Assembly (NCBI RefSeq): GCF_003591005.1
Contig: NZ_QYYD01000019.1
Span: 1-64,000 of the forward strand
Reading direction: 5' to 3'
DNA: 64,000 nucleotides
Origin: Rhodopseudomonas palustris
GTDB taxonomy: Bacteria; Pseudomonadota; Alphaproteobacteria; Rhizobiales; Xanthobacteraceae
The notes beneath the pieces were generated by a model. That model searched no databases. It was not told the origin of the DNA and saw nothing but the letters and a program-made list of their open reading frames with translations. Of the stretch, positions 35,858-45,201 are shown piece after piece (positions within the stretch are counted from its first letter, which is position 1; each line of letters begins with the position of its first letter). Made by a program: the position numbers and the translations under genes.

Positions 35858-37813
35858 TTACTCCGCCGCGGCCGAACTTGCCAGATCGTCGTCAAGCGCA
35901 GTTGGTCGCGCCTGCGACTCCTCCCCGTCCATCATCGCCAGCCGCTCGCGCGCCTCTTCAGCCTCTCGCTGCCGATTCCACATGCTGGCGTAGAGCCCCC
36001 CGTGCTCGAGCAGCTGCGCGTGCGTGCCGCGCTCGGCGATCCGGCCCTGATCCAGCACGATGATTTCGTCGGCGCCGACGATGGTCGACAGCCGGTGCGC
36101 GATCACCAGCGAAGTACGGTTCTGAGAAACGCGCTCCAGCGCGCCCTGAATCTCGTGCTCGGTGTGGCTGTCCAGCGCCGAGGTGGCTTCGTCCAGCACC
36201 AGGATCGGCGGCGACTTGAGAACGGTTCGCGCAATCGCTGCGCGCTGTTTCTCGCCGCCCGACAGCTTCAGCCCGCGCTCGCCGACTTCGGTCTCGTAGC
36301 CTTTCGGCGATGCCTTGATGAACGCGTCGATCTGCGCGGTGCGGGCCGCTTCCTCCACCTCGGCATCGGTCGCGTCCCAGCGGCCGTAGCGGATGTTGTA
36401 GCGGATGGTGTCGTTGAACAGCACGGTGTCCTGCGGCACCATACCGATCGCCGAGCGCAGCGAGGTCTGCGTCACGTCGCGGATGTCCTGACCGTCGATC
36501 CGGATCGCGCCGCCCGAGATGTCGTAGAGCCGGAACAGCAGCCGCGAGATTGTCGACTTGCCGGCGCCGGATGGGCCGACGATCGCCACCGTCTTGCCGG
36601 CCGGCACCTCGAAGCTCAGACCCTTCAGGATCGGCCGCGCCGGATCGTAGGAGAAGCGGACGTCGTCGAACTGCACCGTACCGTTCGCCACCTGGAGCGG
36701 CTTGGCACCCGGCTTGTCCTTGACCTCCGGATTGCGCGACAGCACCGCGAACATCTTCTCGATGTCGATGATCGCCTGCTTGATCTCGCGATACACCATG
36801 CCCATGAAGTTCAGTGGCTGATACAGCTGGATCATCATGGCGTTGATCATCACGAAATCGCCGACCGTGTTGGTGCCGTTGCGCACCCCGGCGGCGCACA
36901 TCAGCATCGTACCGGTTAGGCCGAAGGTGAAGATCACCGCCTGCCCGGCGTTGAGCACGGCGAGCGACGTGTAGGTCGAGACGCTGGCGTCCTCATAGCG
37001 CTGCATCGACTTGTCGTAGCGCTGGGCCTCGCGCTCCTCGGCGCCGAAGTACTTCACGGTCTCGTAGTTGAGCAGCGAGTCGATCGCCTTCTGGTTGGCG
37101 TCGCTGTCGGAATCGTTCATCCGCCTACGGATCGCGATCCGCCATTCAGTCGCCTTGTAGGTGTAGAACATGTACACCACGACAGTGACCATGATCACCG
37201 CGACGTAGCGCCAGTCGAACTGCCACAGCAGCACGGCCATCACCAGCGACAGCTCGACGATGGTCGGCACCAGTTGCAGCAGCACCATCCGGACGATGAC
37301 TTCGATGCCGAGCCGGCCGCGCTCGAGCACACGGGTCAGGCCGCCGGTCTTGCGCTCCAGATGAAAGCGCAGCGACAGCTCATGCATGTGCACAAAGGTG
37401 CGGTAGGCGAGCTTGCGCACCGCATGCATCGCCACCTGCGCGAAGATGCCGTCGCGCCACTGCGTCAGCACCGCCATCAACACGCGCACCAGGCCGTAGC
37501 TCAGCGTCAGCGCCAGCGGCGACGCCAACAGCCACAATGTCCAGTTCGACGGCGCCACCGGCGCGGTATCGGCACCGGTCAGTGCATCCGTGGCCCATTT
37601 GAAGGTGAACGGCACGACCAGCGTCGCCGCCTTCGCGGCGAGCAGCAGCAGCACCGACCAGACCACCCGCATCTTGAGATCGGCGCGGTCGCCGGGCCAG
37701 ATATATGGCCACAAATGAACCAGCGTCCCGCCGAGCGTTGCCTTTTGGGCCACGGCGTCCTCCGGGGTTGCGACCGAAGGACCGCTCGGCGAATGAGAAT
37801 GTGGATGAGCCAT
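35858..37813 (-). CDS. Atm1/HMT1-like ABC exporter (fused permease-ATPase)
   Basis: A 651-residue half-transporter with an N-terminal six-helix domain and a C-terminal ATPase. Walker A is GPSGAGKST, the signature LSGGEKQR and Walker B ILVLDEATSALD, followed by an H-loop in VIAHRLSTI. The segment QWRDGIFAQVAMHAVRKLAYRTFVHMHELSLRFHLERKTGGLTRVLERG is diagnostic of the Atm1/HMT1 branch, which exports glutathione-linked persulfides or metal conjugates. The start at 37813 gives MAHPHSHSPSG with a His-rich tip. The frame is open for 67 more codons upstream without similarity. Homodimer expected. Confidence 0.92.
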   Translation of the reverse strand: MAHPHSHSPSGPSVATPEDAVAQKATLGGTLVHLWPYIWPGDRADLKMRVVWSVLLLLAAKAATLVVPFTFKWATDALTGADTAPVAPSNWTLWLLASPLALTLSYGLVRVLMAVLTQWRDGIFAQVAMHAVRKLAYRTFVHMHELSLRFHLERKTGGLTRVLERGRLGIEVIVRMVLLQLVPTIVELSLVMAVLLWQFDWRYVAVIMVTVVVYMFYTYKATEWRIAIRRRMNDSDSDANQKAIDSLLNYETVKYFGAEEREAQRYDKSMQRYEDASVSTYTSLAVLNAGQAVIFTFGLTGTMLMCAAGVRNGTNTVGDFVMINAMMIQLYQPLNFMGMVYREIKQAIIDIEKMFAVLSRNPEVKDKPGAKPLQVANGTVQFDDVRFSYDPARPILKGLSFEVPAGKTVAIVGPSGAGKSTISRLLFRLYDISGGAIRIDGQDIRDVTQTSLRSAIGMVPQDTVLFNDTIRYNIRYGRWDATDAEVEEAARTAQIDAFIKASPKGYETEVGERGLKLSGGEKQRAAIARTVLKSPPILVLDEATSALDSHTEHEIQGALERVSQNRTSLVIAHRLSTIVGADEIIVLDQGRIAERGTHAQLLEHGGLYASMWNRQREAEEARERLAMMDGEESQARPTALDDDLASSAAAE

Positions 37814-37997
37814 CAAGACTGCCTGAAAGCGTCCGCCGGACGGGCGGACAGGAAATGCGTCGGATGCGCTCTCATATAATGTTTCGCCCGCCGCGTGCAC
37901 CCTGACGGCGGAATTGTTTGTGTCATAACAGACTGTTGCGCTGCGCAACGCAGGCACTGCCTTGACGCTGTGATGTCCTGGTGCCACATCGCCCACC

Positions 37998-38597
37998 ATG
38001 AGCGAAATCAACACAGTCTGCGTCTATTGCGGCTCCGGCCCAGGCACGAACCCGCTTTTCATGGAAGCCGCGCAGGCGTTCGGCAAGGAACTGGCGGAGG
38101 CCGGCATCCGTCTGGTCTATGGCGGCGGCGCGATCGGGCTGATGGGCGCGGTCGCCACGTCGGTGCTCGACCATGGCGGCGCCGTCACCGGCATCATCCC
38201 CGGCTTTCTCCGCACCAAGGAGATTGCGCTCGATCGCATCCAGGATCTGATCGTCACCGACGACATGCACGAGCGCAAGCGTCTGATGTTCGAGCACTCC
38301 GACGCCTTCGTGGCACTGCCGGGCGGCATCGGCACGCTGGAGGAACTGGTCGAGCAGATGACCTGGCAGCAGCTCGGCCGCCACCGGAAGCCTATCCTGA
38401 TCGCCAATATCGACGGCTTTTGGGATCCGCTGCTCGGCCTGCTCGATCACATGACCGAAACCGCCTTCATCCGTGCCGCGCTGTCGGTCAAGGTGCTGAC
38501 CGCGGACCGGGTCGCCGATATCCTGCCGAAGCTGCGCAGCGCCGCAGCGCCGGACAAGGCCAAGGAGCTGGCGCCCGAGGTCGCCAGCAAACTCTGA
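37998..38597 (+). CDS. LOG-family nucleotide 5'-monophosphate phosphoribohydrolase
   Basis: A 199-residue Rossmann-fold protein. VYCGSGPGTNPLF at the N-terminus and LPGGIGTLEELVEQMTWQQLGRH (PGGxGTxxE) are the LOG/lysine-decarboxylase-like signature. Homologues release ribose 5-phosphate from cytokinin nucleotides or purine nucleotides. It is not a lysine decarboxylase. It is divergent from the ABC exporter with 184 bp between starts. The physiological substrate here is not known. Confidence 0.9.
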   Translation: MSEINTVCVYCGSGPGTNPLFMEAAQAFGKELAEAGIRLVYGGGAIGLMGAVATSVLDHGGAVTGIIPGFLRTKEIALDRIQDLIVTDDMHERKRLMFEHSDAFVALPGGIGTLEELVEQMTWQQLGRHRKPILIANIDGFWDPLLGLLDHMTETAFIRAALSVKVLTADRVADILPKLRSAAAPDKAKELAPEVASKL

Positions 38598-38603
38598 CAC
38601 CCG

Positions 38604-40160
38604 TCAGATCAGCGCCTCGATCAGACGCGGGCCGCGCTGGTTCATCGCCGAGCCGTACTGCGCAGCAAACTCCTCCGCCGTCGTCGCCCGGCTGGCTTCG
38701 ATGCCGAGGCCTTCGGCGATCTTCACCCAGTTCATTTCCGGATTGTGCAGATCGAGCATCGACAGCGCGTTGGCTCCGGCTCCGGCGGCGCCGACGCGCT
38801 GTAGTTCGATGTTGAGGATGGCGTAGGAGCGGTTGGCGTAGATCACCACGGTGACGTCGAGCTGCTCGCGCGCCATCGTCCATAGCGCCTGCATCGTATA
38901 GGCGGCGCCGCCGTCGCCGTGAGGGCAGATCACCTTGCGGTCCGCTGCCGCGATCGCGGCGCCGATCGCCAGCGGCAGCCCCTGCCCGATCGATCCGCCG
39001 GTGAGCGGCAGATGCGTATGCGGCCGTGCCCGCGGCAGGATCATCTGCAATGGCAGGCCCGAGGTGTTGGCCTCCTCGGCATAGATCACGTGGTCAGGCG
39101 TCAGATGCGCGATGGCCTGGGCGACGCCGAGCGAGTTGAGCTTGCCCTTCGGCAATTCCGGCAGCGCCAGCGCCGTGCGCACTGCGGGCTCGGCCGGCGC
39201 ATCCAGCGCATCGGCAAGATCCTTCAGCGCCTGCGCGCCGTCCTGATGCGGCTGCGCCAGATCATCGAACTGACAGCCCTCCGGCGCGCCCCAACTCGGT
39301 TTGCCCGGATAGGCGAAGAACGACACCGGCGGCTTGGCGCCGACCAGGATCAGTTGCTCGACATCCTTGAGGAACGCGGTGATCTGCTCGGCAAAGTACG
39401 GAATGCGCTCGAGCGGCACGCGGCCTGCGCCGAGCTCGGCCCGCGGCGCGAAGGTGTCGCACAGCAGCCGCGCCTTGCACTTCGCCTGAATCCGCCCGGC
39501 GGCTTCCAGACCCTCGCCGAGCAACGCACTGCCGCGCAGCAGCAGTGCGGATTTCTTGCCGTTCGACAGCAGCCGCGCGATGTCGTCGACCGTATCGGCA
39601 TCGACCCGCGCCGCTTTGATATCGGGCAGCGGTGGCGCGGCGCGGGCGGCCGGATTCCAGGCGACGTCGGCCGGCATGATCAGCGTCGCGATGCCGCCCG
39701 GCGCGCTGCGTGCCGCCCGCACCGCCAGCGCGGTATCGCTTGCGACCGCGCCTGCACTCTTCGACTCGTGGATCCAGCTCGACACCGGACGCGCGAAGCC
39801 GACAATGTCCGACGTTAGCGGCGCGTCGTATTGCAGATGATAGGTGGCGTGATCGCCGACAATGTTGACGATCGGCGTCGCGGCGCGCTTGGCGTTGTGC
39901 AGATTGGCGAGACCATTGGCGAGGCCCGGTCCGAGATGCAGCAGCGTCACCGCCGGCTTGCCGGCGATCCGTCCATAACCATCAGCCGCGCCGGTCACCA
40001 CGCCTTCGAACAGGCAAAGCACCGGCCGCAGGCCGGTCACCGAGTCGAGCGCCGCAACGAAGTGCATTTCGGACGTGCCGGGATTGGCGAAGCAGATCTC
40101 GACGCCGCAATTCACCAGCGTCTGCACGACCGATTGCGCGCCATTCAGGGTGTTGCTCAC
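38604..40160 (-). CDS. Acetolactate-synthase-like ThDP enzyme
   Basis: A 518-residue ThDP-dependent enzyme related to AHAS and benzoylformate decarboxylase. The catalytic Glu is in CLFEGVVTGAADGYGRIAGKPAV; the ThDP motif is HGDGGAAYTMQALWTMAREQLDVTVVIYANRSYAIL (GDG...N). It is shorter than IlvI and lacks the same FAD-region sequence, so it is probably not the biosynthetic AHAS; a 2-oxoacid decarboxylase or carboligase role is more likely. It lies between a LOG gene and the cimA operon. The convergent end with LOG leaves 6 bp. Confidence 0.82.
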   Translation of the reverse strand: MSNTLNGAQSVVQTLVNCGVEICFANPGTSEMHFVAALDSVTGLRPVLCLFEGVVTGAADGYGRIAGKPAVTLLHLGPGLANGLANLHNAKRAATPIVNIVGDHATYHLQYDAPLTSDIVGFARPVSSWIHESKSAGAVASDTALAVRAARSAPGGIATLIMPADVAWNPAARAAPPLPDIKAARVDADTVDDIARLLSNGKKSALLLRGSALLGEGLEAAGRIQAKCKARLLCDTFAPRAELGAGRVPLERIPYFAEQITAFLKDVEQLILVGAKPPVSFFAYPGKPSWGAPEGCQFDDLAQPHQDGAQALKDLADALDAPAEPAVRTALALPELPKGKLNSLGVAQAIAHLTPDHVIYAEEANTSGLPLQMILPRARPHTHLPLTGGSIGQGLPLAIGAAIAAADRKVICPHGDGGAAYTMQALWTMAREQLDVTVVIYANRSYAILNIELQRVGAAGAGANALSMLDLHNPEMNWVKIAEGLGIEASRATTAEEFAAQYGSAMNQRGPRLIEALI

Positions 40161-40241
40161 CGGCCCGGCTCCCGTCCCGCATGCTCATTGATTGTTTCGC
40201 GCATGTTGGCAGGCCCCATGCGCGATGACAACCAGGACGGG

Positions 40242-40325
40242 CGTCATTGCGAGGAGCCGAAGGCGACGAAGCAATCCAGCTCCGCACGCGCAGCTGGATT
40301 GCTTCGCCTTCGGCTCGCAATGACG
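40242..40325. repeat. Dispersed palindromic repeat A, short form, copy 3
   Basis: CGTCATTGCGAGGAGCCGAAG at the left (first 20 bases match the other copies except an added C) and TCGCAATGACG at the right, with GAAGCAATCCAG and CTGGATTGCTTCG inside. It lies in the gap upstream of the ThDP gene and downstream of cimA. Confidence 0.85.
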
Positions 40326-40344
40326 GGGATAGGATCTGGCAGAC

Positions 40345-41943
40345 CTAGAGCGGCGCGTTGCTCTTGATCAGCTTGTAGACGACCGAGTCCATCAGCGCCT
40401 CGAACGACGCATCGATGATGTTCGGCGACACGCCGATGGTGGTCCAGCGCTCGCCGAGTTCGTCCTCGCTCTCGATCAGCACCCGAGTCACGGCCTCGGT
40501 GCCGCCATTGAGGATACGGACGCGGTAATCGACCAGCTTCAGGCCCTCGATGTATTTCTGATACTTGCCGAGATCCTTGCGCAGCGCGACGTCGAGCGCG
40601 TTGACGGGACCATTGCCTTCGGCGGCGGAGATCAAGGTCTCGCCGTCGACCACGACCTTGACCACCGCCATCGCCACGGTGACGCGCTTGCCGTGCGAGT
40701 TATAGCGTTGCTCGACGTTCACATCGAACTGCTCGACATGAAAGAACTCCGGCACCTTGCCGAGCACGCCGCGCGCCAGCAGATCGAACGACGCGTTCGC
40801 GGACTCGTAGGCGTAGCCCGCGGCTTCGCGTTCCTTCATCTTCTCGATCAGCCGGCCGAGCTTCGGATCGTCGCGGTCGACCTGGATGGTGGTGCGCGCC
40901 AGCTCCGCCAGCACGTTCGACTTGCCGGCCTGATCCGACACCAGCACCTTGCGATGATTGCCGACGGTTTCAGGCGCAACGTGCTCATAGGTGTGCGGAT
41001 CCTTCATCACCGCCGAGGCGTGGATGCCGGTCTTGGTGACGAAGGCGCTGCCGCCGACATAGGGGGCGTGCGGATCCGGCGCACGGTCGAGGATGTTGTC
41101 GAGCGCGCGCGACACCTGCACCAGCGTGGCGAGCTTCTCGTCGGAGACGCCGATCTCGAACTTGTCGGCAAACTCCTTCTTCAGTTTCAGCGTCGGGATC
41201 ATCGACACCAGATTGGCGTTGCCGCAGCGCTCGCCCAGCCCGTTCAGCGTACCCTGGATCTGCCGCGCCCCGGCGCGCACCGCCGCGAACGAGTTCGCCA
41301 CGGCCTGTTCGGTGTCGTTATGGGCGTGGATGCCGACATGGCTGCCGGGGATGCGCTTGACGACTTCTCCGACGATCGCCTCGATCTCGTCAGGCATGGT
41401 GCCGCCATTGGTGTCGCACAGCACCACCCAGCGCGCGCCGGACTGATACGCCGCCTCGGCGCATTGCAGCGCGAATGCCCGGTTTTCCTTGTAGCCGTCG
41501 AAGAAGTGCTCGCAATCGACCAGCACTTCACGCCCCTTGTCCTTGGCGAGTGCCACGCTGTCGCGGATCGAGGCGATGTTCTCCTCGTTGGTGGTCTCGA
41601 GCGCGACGCGGACCTGATACTCGCTCGACTTCGCCACGTAGCAGATCGCACCCGCCTTGGCCTCGAGCAGCAGCGCGACGCCGGGATCGTTCGACGCCGA
41701 TCGGCCCGGCCGCCGCGTCATACCGAACGCCGCGAAGGTGGCGCGGCTGAGCTTCTGATCCTCGGCGAAGAACTCGGTATCGAGCGGATTGGCGCCCGGA
41801 TAGCCGCCCTCGACATAATCGATGCCGAGATCGTCGAGCAGGCCGGCAATCAGCTTCTTGTCGTGCAGCGTAAAGTCCACGCCGTTGGTCTGCGCGCCAT
41901 CGCGCAGCGTGGTGTCGTAGAGATACAGACGTTCCCGGTTCAT
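40345..41943 (-). CDS. cimA: (R)-citramalate synthase
   Basis: A 532-residue enzyme that joins pyruvate and acetyl-CoA to form citramalate, giving a threonine-independent route to 2-oxobutyrate and isoleucine. The HMGL-like barrel starts LYLYDTTLRDGAQTNGVDFTLHDK, and the metal-binding HAHNDTEQAVANS is present; a C-terminal LeuA-type regulatory domain follows (VDYRVRILNGGTEAVTRVLIES). The DGAQTNGVDF motif and length fit the Geobacter/Leptospira-type CimA rather than LeuA. The ATG overlaps the stop of the GNAT gene (ATGA). Confidence 0.93.
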   Translation of the reverse strand: MNRERLYLYDTTLRDGAQTNGVDFTLHDKKLIAGLLDDLGIDYVEGGYPGANPLDTEFFAEDQKLSRATFAAFGMTRRPGRSASNDPGVALLLEAKAGAICYVAKSSEYQVRVALETTNEENIASIRDSVALAKDKGREVLVDCEHFFDGYKENRAFALQCAEAAYQSGARWVVLCDTNGGTMPDEIEAIVGEVVKRIPGSHVGIHAHNDTEQAVANSFAAVRAGARQIQGTLNGLGERCGNANLVSMIPTLKLKKEFADKFEIGVSDEKLATLVQVSRALDNILDRAPDPHAPYVGGSAFVTKTGIHASAVMKDPHTYEHVAPETVGNHRKVLVSDQAGKSNVLAELARTTIQVDRDDPKLGRLIEKMKEREAAGYAYESANASFDLLARGVLGKVPEFFHVEQFDVNVEQRYNSHGKRVTVAMAVVKVVVDGETLISAAEGNGPVNALDVALRKDLGKYQKYIEGLKLVDYRVRILNGGTEAVTRVLIESEDELGERWTTIGVSPNIIDASFEALMDSVVYKLIKSNAPL

Positions 41944-42449
41944 TGATCCGCTCCCGGCGCTGCGGGATCCGCGAGCGTCTTCGTCATCGACGTGTTGGCG
42001 AGCCATTCGCCATTGATGGTGACAGTGTTGCGCCGTGTCGGCACGTAGCCGCGGCGGGTGAAGAATTCGGCGGCGCTGTCGCTGGCATCGACCGTCAGCG
42101 CCTGCGCACCGCGGGCGCCTGCGAGTTTCTCCAGCGCGTCAATCAGCGACGTCGCGACGCCCATCCGGATGAAATCCGGGTGCACATAAAGCATGTCGAT
42201 GTGATCGGCGCCTTTCAGCGACGCAAAGCCGACCGGCGCACCGCCCAGCGTCGCGATCAGCGTCAGCTGCGAGGCCAGCCGCGCAGCGAACTTGGCGTCG
42301 TCGTCAGCAACCGACACCCAAGCTTCCTGCTGCACCTCACTGTAATCGTCCTCGGTCAGTTGCTCAATCGCCGCGATGAAAATCGCCGCCGCGATCTGGG
42401 CATCCTCGGGCAGATACGGCCGCAGGCCCGGCGTTTCCGTCGCACTCAT
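41940..42449 (-). CDS. GNAT-family N-acetyltransferase
   Basis: A 169-residue acetyltransferase. The acetyl-CoA loop is in DMLYVHPDFIRMGVATSLIDALEKLAG (R-x-G-x-A). It resembles YafP/PhnO-like GNATs with a C-terminal FFTRRGYVPTRRNTVTINGEWLANTSMTKTL. Acceptor unknown. It sits between a tiny membrane protein gene (3-bp gap) and cimA (4-bp overlap), so all three are one operon. Confidence 0.88.
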   Translation of the reverse strand: MSATETPGLRPYLPEDAQIAAAIFIAAIEQLTEDDYSEVQQEAWVSVADDDAKFAARLASQLTLIATLGGAPVGFASLKGADHIDMLYVHPDFIRMGVATSLIDALEKLAGARGAQALTVDASDSAAEFFTRRGYVPTRRNTVTINGEWLANTSMTKTLADPAAPGADQ

Positions 42450-42452
42450 GAC

Positions 42453-42584
42453 TCACCAAAATCCGTAAAGCTTCAGCACCAACGCCGTCGCGCCGGCGAG
42501 CAGCGCGATCTTCAGCGCGATGTAGTACAGCCAGTGCTTCGGAAACGGCGTGTCCGGCCGCGAATTGGGCTTTAAATCAGTCAT
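42453..42584 (-). CDS. Small single-pass membrane protein (43 aa)
   Basis: A 43-residue frame starting MTDLKPNSRPDTPFPKHW, followed by one hydrophobic helix (IALKIALLAGATALVLKLYGFW) that runs to the end. N-in, C-out topology is likely. The start has no strong ribosome site (GGGAGTTCG six bases away). The stop is 3 bp from the GNAT start, and the helix composition and spacing argue for a real gene. Function unknown. Confidence 0.65.
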   Translation of the reverse strand: MTDLKPNSRPDTPFPKHWLYYIALKIALLAGATALVLKLYGFW

Positions 42585-42673
42585 CGCGCGAACTCCCGCT
42601 GCGTAGTTAGCTTGAATCTCAGGACTTTGCCGCAAGCCTCGACAGCGCAAGCTGCGCCCCACTCCCTCTCGTT

Positions 42674-42809
42674 CGTCATTCCGGGATGCGCCCGCAGGGC
42701 GCAGGCCCGGAATCCATACTCCCTGGCCTCACGAGGAGAGCCCGCGCGCTCACCGAGACTGCAGGGTCTATGGATTCCGGGCTCGCGCTGCGCGCGCCCC
42801 GGAATGACG
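42674..42809. repeat. Dispersed palindromic repeat B, copy 2
   Basis: CGTCATTCCGGGATGCGC at the left and GCGCGCCCCGGAATGACG at the right form inverted ends; internal CCGGAATCCAT and ATGGATTCCGG are also inverted. Confidence 0.8.
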
Positions 42810-42886
42810 GGGCGAGGCAGTGCCTTCGCCTGCGCGCGCCTGCCAGACGCGGACGCACGCTGCCCACTGCCGCGCAGCCTCACCCC

Positions 42887-42987
42887 CGTCATTCCGGGAT
42901 GCGCTGCGCCAGCAGCGCAGACCCGGAATCCCGACATTGGGGCGGCGAGATTCCGGGTTCGCGCGAAGATGCGCGCCCCGGAATGAC
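42887..42987. repeat. Dispersed palindromic repeat B, copy 3
   Basis: CGTCATTCCGGGATGCGCTG at the left and GCGCGCCCCGGAATGAC at the right. The inner part ACCCGGAATCCCGACATTGG resembles copy 1 (CCCGGAATCCCGAGGTT) more than copy 2. Confidence 0.8.
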
Positions 42988-43005
42988 CTCGTGCGTAGTG
43001 GACGC

Positions 43006-44397
43006 TCATCGCGCGATCTCCCAGGTCGTCACCGGCTTGCCGTCGGCGTCTTTGCCGTCCTTGATGGCGATGCCCATCGCGGCGAGTTCGTCGCGGAGGC
43101 GGTCGGATTCCTTGAAATCCTTGCGTGCACGCGCGGCGGTGCGAGCCTCGATCAATGACTTTGCAGTTGCGTCGAGGTCGACCGGTGCGCGAACCACCGG
43201 CACGATGCCGAGCAGTTGCATCGCGCCGCGCAGTTCATCGGCCTTCCCGGCCCGGCGCAACGCGTGCAGTTCGGCGATCATCTTCGGTGTATTCAGATCG
43301 TCGGCGAGTGGAGCTATCACCTCATCGCAGTTCGCCGTCGTCGCATCCTTGGTGAAGTCCGACCAGTCAAGGATCGCCTTCTCCGCCTCGTGCAGCGCCT
43401 CGACCGTCCAGTCGATCGGCTGCCGATAGTGCGTCTTCAGCATCGCCAGCCGCAGCGTCGCGCCGTCCCACGACTTGCCGCCGAACTTGTCGGTCGCCAG
43501 TAGCTCCCGGATGGTGATGAAGTTGCCGAGACTCTTCGACATCTTCTCGCCTTCGACCTGCAGGAAGCCGTTGTGCATCCAGGTCTGAGCCATGCGGTCG
43601 GTATGGAAAGCGCAGCAGGTTTGCGCGACTTCGTTCTCATGGTGCGGGAAGACGAGATCGATGCCGCCACCATGGATGTCGAAAGTCTCGCCGAGGTGCT
43701 TCCACGACATCGCCGAGCACTCGATATGCCAGCCCGGCCGCCCTTCGGCCGTGATGCCGGCCGGCGACGGCCAGGACGGTTCGCCGGGCTTGGACGGCTT
43801 CCACAGCACGAAGTCGGTGGGCTCGCGCTTGTAGGGTGCGACGTCGACGCGGGCGCCGGCGATCATCTCGTCCAGCGTACGGTTGGCCAGCGCGCCGTAG
43901 CGCGGCAGCCCGCCGTTCGCGGCGTTCATCGCCGCCGGCGAGAACAGCACGTGGTCCGCCGCCACATAGGCGAAACCGCCCGCCACCAGCTTCTCGATGA
44001 TCGTCCGCATCTCGGCGATGTGCTCGGTCGCGCGCGGCTCGACGCTCGGCCGCAGGCAGCCGAGCGCGTCGACGTCGTCATGGAATTGGCTCTCGGTCCG
44101 CTCGGTGACCTTGCGGATCGCCTCGTTCAGCGGAAGACCGGGAAAGTCGCAGGCGGCGCGATCGTTGATCTTGTCGTCGACATCCGTGATGTTGCGCACG
44201 TATTTGACGTGGGTCTCGCCGTAGAGGTGCCGCAGCAGCCGGAACAGCACGTCGAACACGATCACCGGCCGGGCATTGCCGATATGGGCGAAGTCGTAGA
44301 CCGTCGGGCCGCAGACATACATCCGCACGTTCGACGGATCGAGCGGCGCGAAGTCGCGCTTCTGCTTGGTCAGCGTATCGTAGAGGCGCAAAGCCAT
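43006..44397 (-). CDS. cysS: Cysteine-tRNA ligase
   Basis: A 463-residue class I aminoacyl-tRNA synthetase. HIGN (residues 38-41) and KMSKS (in [16 protein letters not shown]) are the ATP-binding signatures; zinc ligands are expected in [11 protein letters not shown], in [12 protein letters not shown] and in [11 protein letters not shown]. Length is normal. Start [13 protein letters not shown] is well supported. It is isolated from other genes by more than 300 bp on its 5' side. Confidence 0.96.
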   Translation of the reverse strand: MALRLYDTLTKQKRDFAPLDPSNVRMYVCGPTVYDFAHIGNARPVIVFDVLFRLLRHLYGETHVKYVRNITDVDDKINDRAACDFPGLPLNEAIRKVTERTESQFHDDVDALGCLRPSVEPRATEHIAEMRTIIEKLVAGGFAYVAADHVLFSPAAMNAANGGLPRYGALANRTLDEMIAGARVDVAPYKREPTDFVLWKPSKPGEPSWPSPAGITAEGRPGWHIECSAMSWKHLGETFDIHGGGIDLVFPHHENEVAQTCCAFHTDRMAQTWMHNGFLQVEGEKMSKSLGNFITIRELLATDKFGGKSWDGATLRLAMLKTHYRQPIDWTVEALHEAEKAILDWSDFTKDATTANCDEVIAPLADDLNTPKMIAELHALRRAGKADELRGAMQLLGIVPVVRAPVDLDATAKSLIEARTAARARKDFKESDRLRDELAAMGIAIKDGKDADGKPVTTWEIAR

Positions 44398-44708
44398 GGA
44401 TTCCCGTCCCCTGCGGCCGGGCGTCCAGTGATCTCATGAGAGAAAAGACGGCCTCAGCCAGCGTTGAGCTAGCTCGTAATCTCGCGGCAAATGCCACAAA
44501 TCGAGAAAAGACCGTTCATCGCCGCACCATGGCCAGCCCGCTGGAGCGCGTCAAGTCCGGCAAAGGCCCTAGGTCGCCATGACGACGGATTTTAGCCGCC
44601 ACCGGCGCCTGGCTTGCGACACCCCGGTTCCCCTCCTTGGTTAACGAATCTTTACGTCTTTTCCGGATAGGGTTGGAAGACGCGTCGCCCACGCCCATCC
44701 GGTGCCCC
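44398..44708. other. Divergent intergenic region between cysS and a small secreted protein gene
   Basis: GAGAAAAGAC occurs twice in the same orientation (44440-44449 and 44502-44511). A near-CtrA site, TTAA-N7-TTAC, lies at 44641-44655, 54 bp before the small secreted protein start. I see no gene or clear terminator. Confidence 0.4.
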
Positions 44709-45017
44709 ATGAAACTGACCTCAGCCTTGATCGCCTGTTCGGCGCTGCTGGCGGCATCCAGCGCGTCGGCGGACAGCCGCGTGTTCATCATTGCCAACCA
44801 GCCGGATGGCTACGGCATCGACCAGTGCCTGGCGAAAAGCGATCGCTGCGGCGCGCCTGCCGCCCTCGCCTATTGCCAATCCCGGGAGTTCGCGCAGGCC
44901 GTATCGTACCGGCGGGTTGACCCGGAGGAAATTACCGGCGCGGTGCCTAAAACGGCGGGCGTCACCTGCCGCCGTGATGGCTGCGACGAATACGTCGCCA
45001 TCATTTGCCAGCGCTGA
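44709..45017 (+). CDS. Small secreted cysteine-rich protein, hypothetical
   Basis: A 102-residue protein. The signal peptide covers about residues 1-21 (MKLTSALIACSALLAASSASA|DS). The mature part of roughly 80 residues has six cysteines (QCLAKSDRCG, YCQSRE, TCRRDGCDEY, IICQR), consistent with three disulfides in the periplasm. A characterised family is not recognised; related proteins are seen in Bradyrhizobium-type genomes. The frame stays open upstream for 24 codons, but 44709 starts the signal peptide. Confidence 0.78.
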   Translation: MKLTSALIACSALLAASSASADSRVFIIANQPDGYGIDQCLAKSDRCGAPAALAYCQSREFAQAVSYRRVDPEEITGAVPKTAGVTCRRDGCDEYVAIICQR

Positions 45018-45201
45018 GTCGCCGCGCTGTACTGTGACTCGCCACAGAGACGCCCCGGAAACGACGTGACGATGCCGTGAGAAGCCGGTAAGAGGTGCAG
45101 CGCCGTCGCGGTTTAACGGATTGCCCGGTGGCCTTGATGCCGCGGGTTTGCTGAGAATGGTCGGCGCCTCGCCGAAGTCACATCCGCTCGGAATTCCCTG
45201 A

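Larger units (their letters stand above)
42585..43005. other. Intergenic region with two copies of dispersed repeat B
   Basis: Between cysS and the small membrane protein gene. It is mostly repeat B at 42674-42809 and 42887-42987. The rest is CG-rich; frames that cross it on both strands follow the repeat symmetry and are not taken as genes. Confidence 0.6.

Noticed and set aside
37814-38014. 67-codon N-terminal extension of the Atm1-like exporter
   Set aside because: It reaches across the intergenic region into the start of the divergent LOG gene and has no similarity to exporters.
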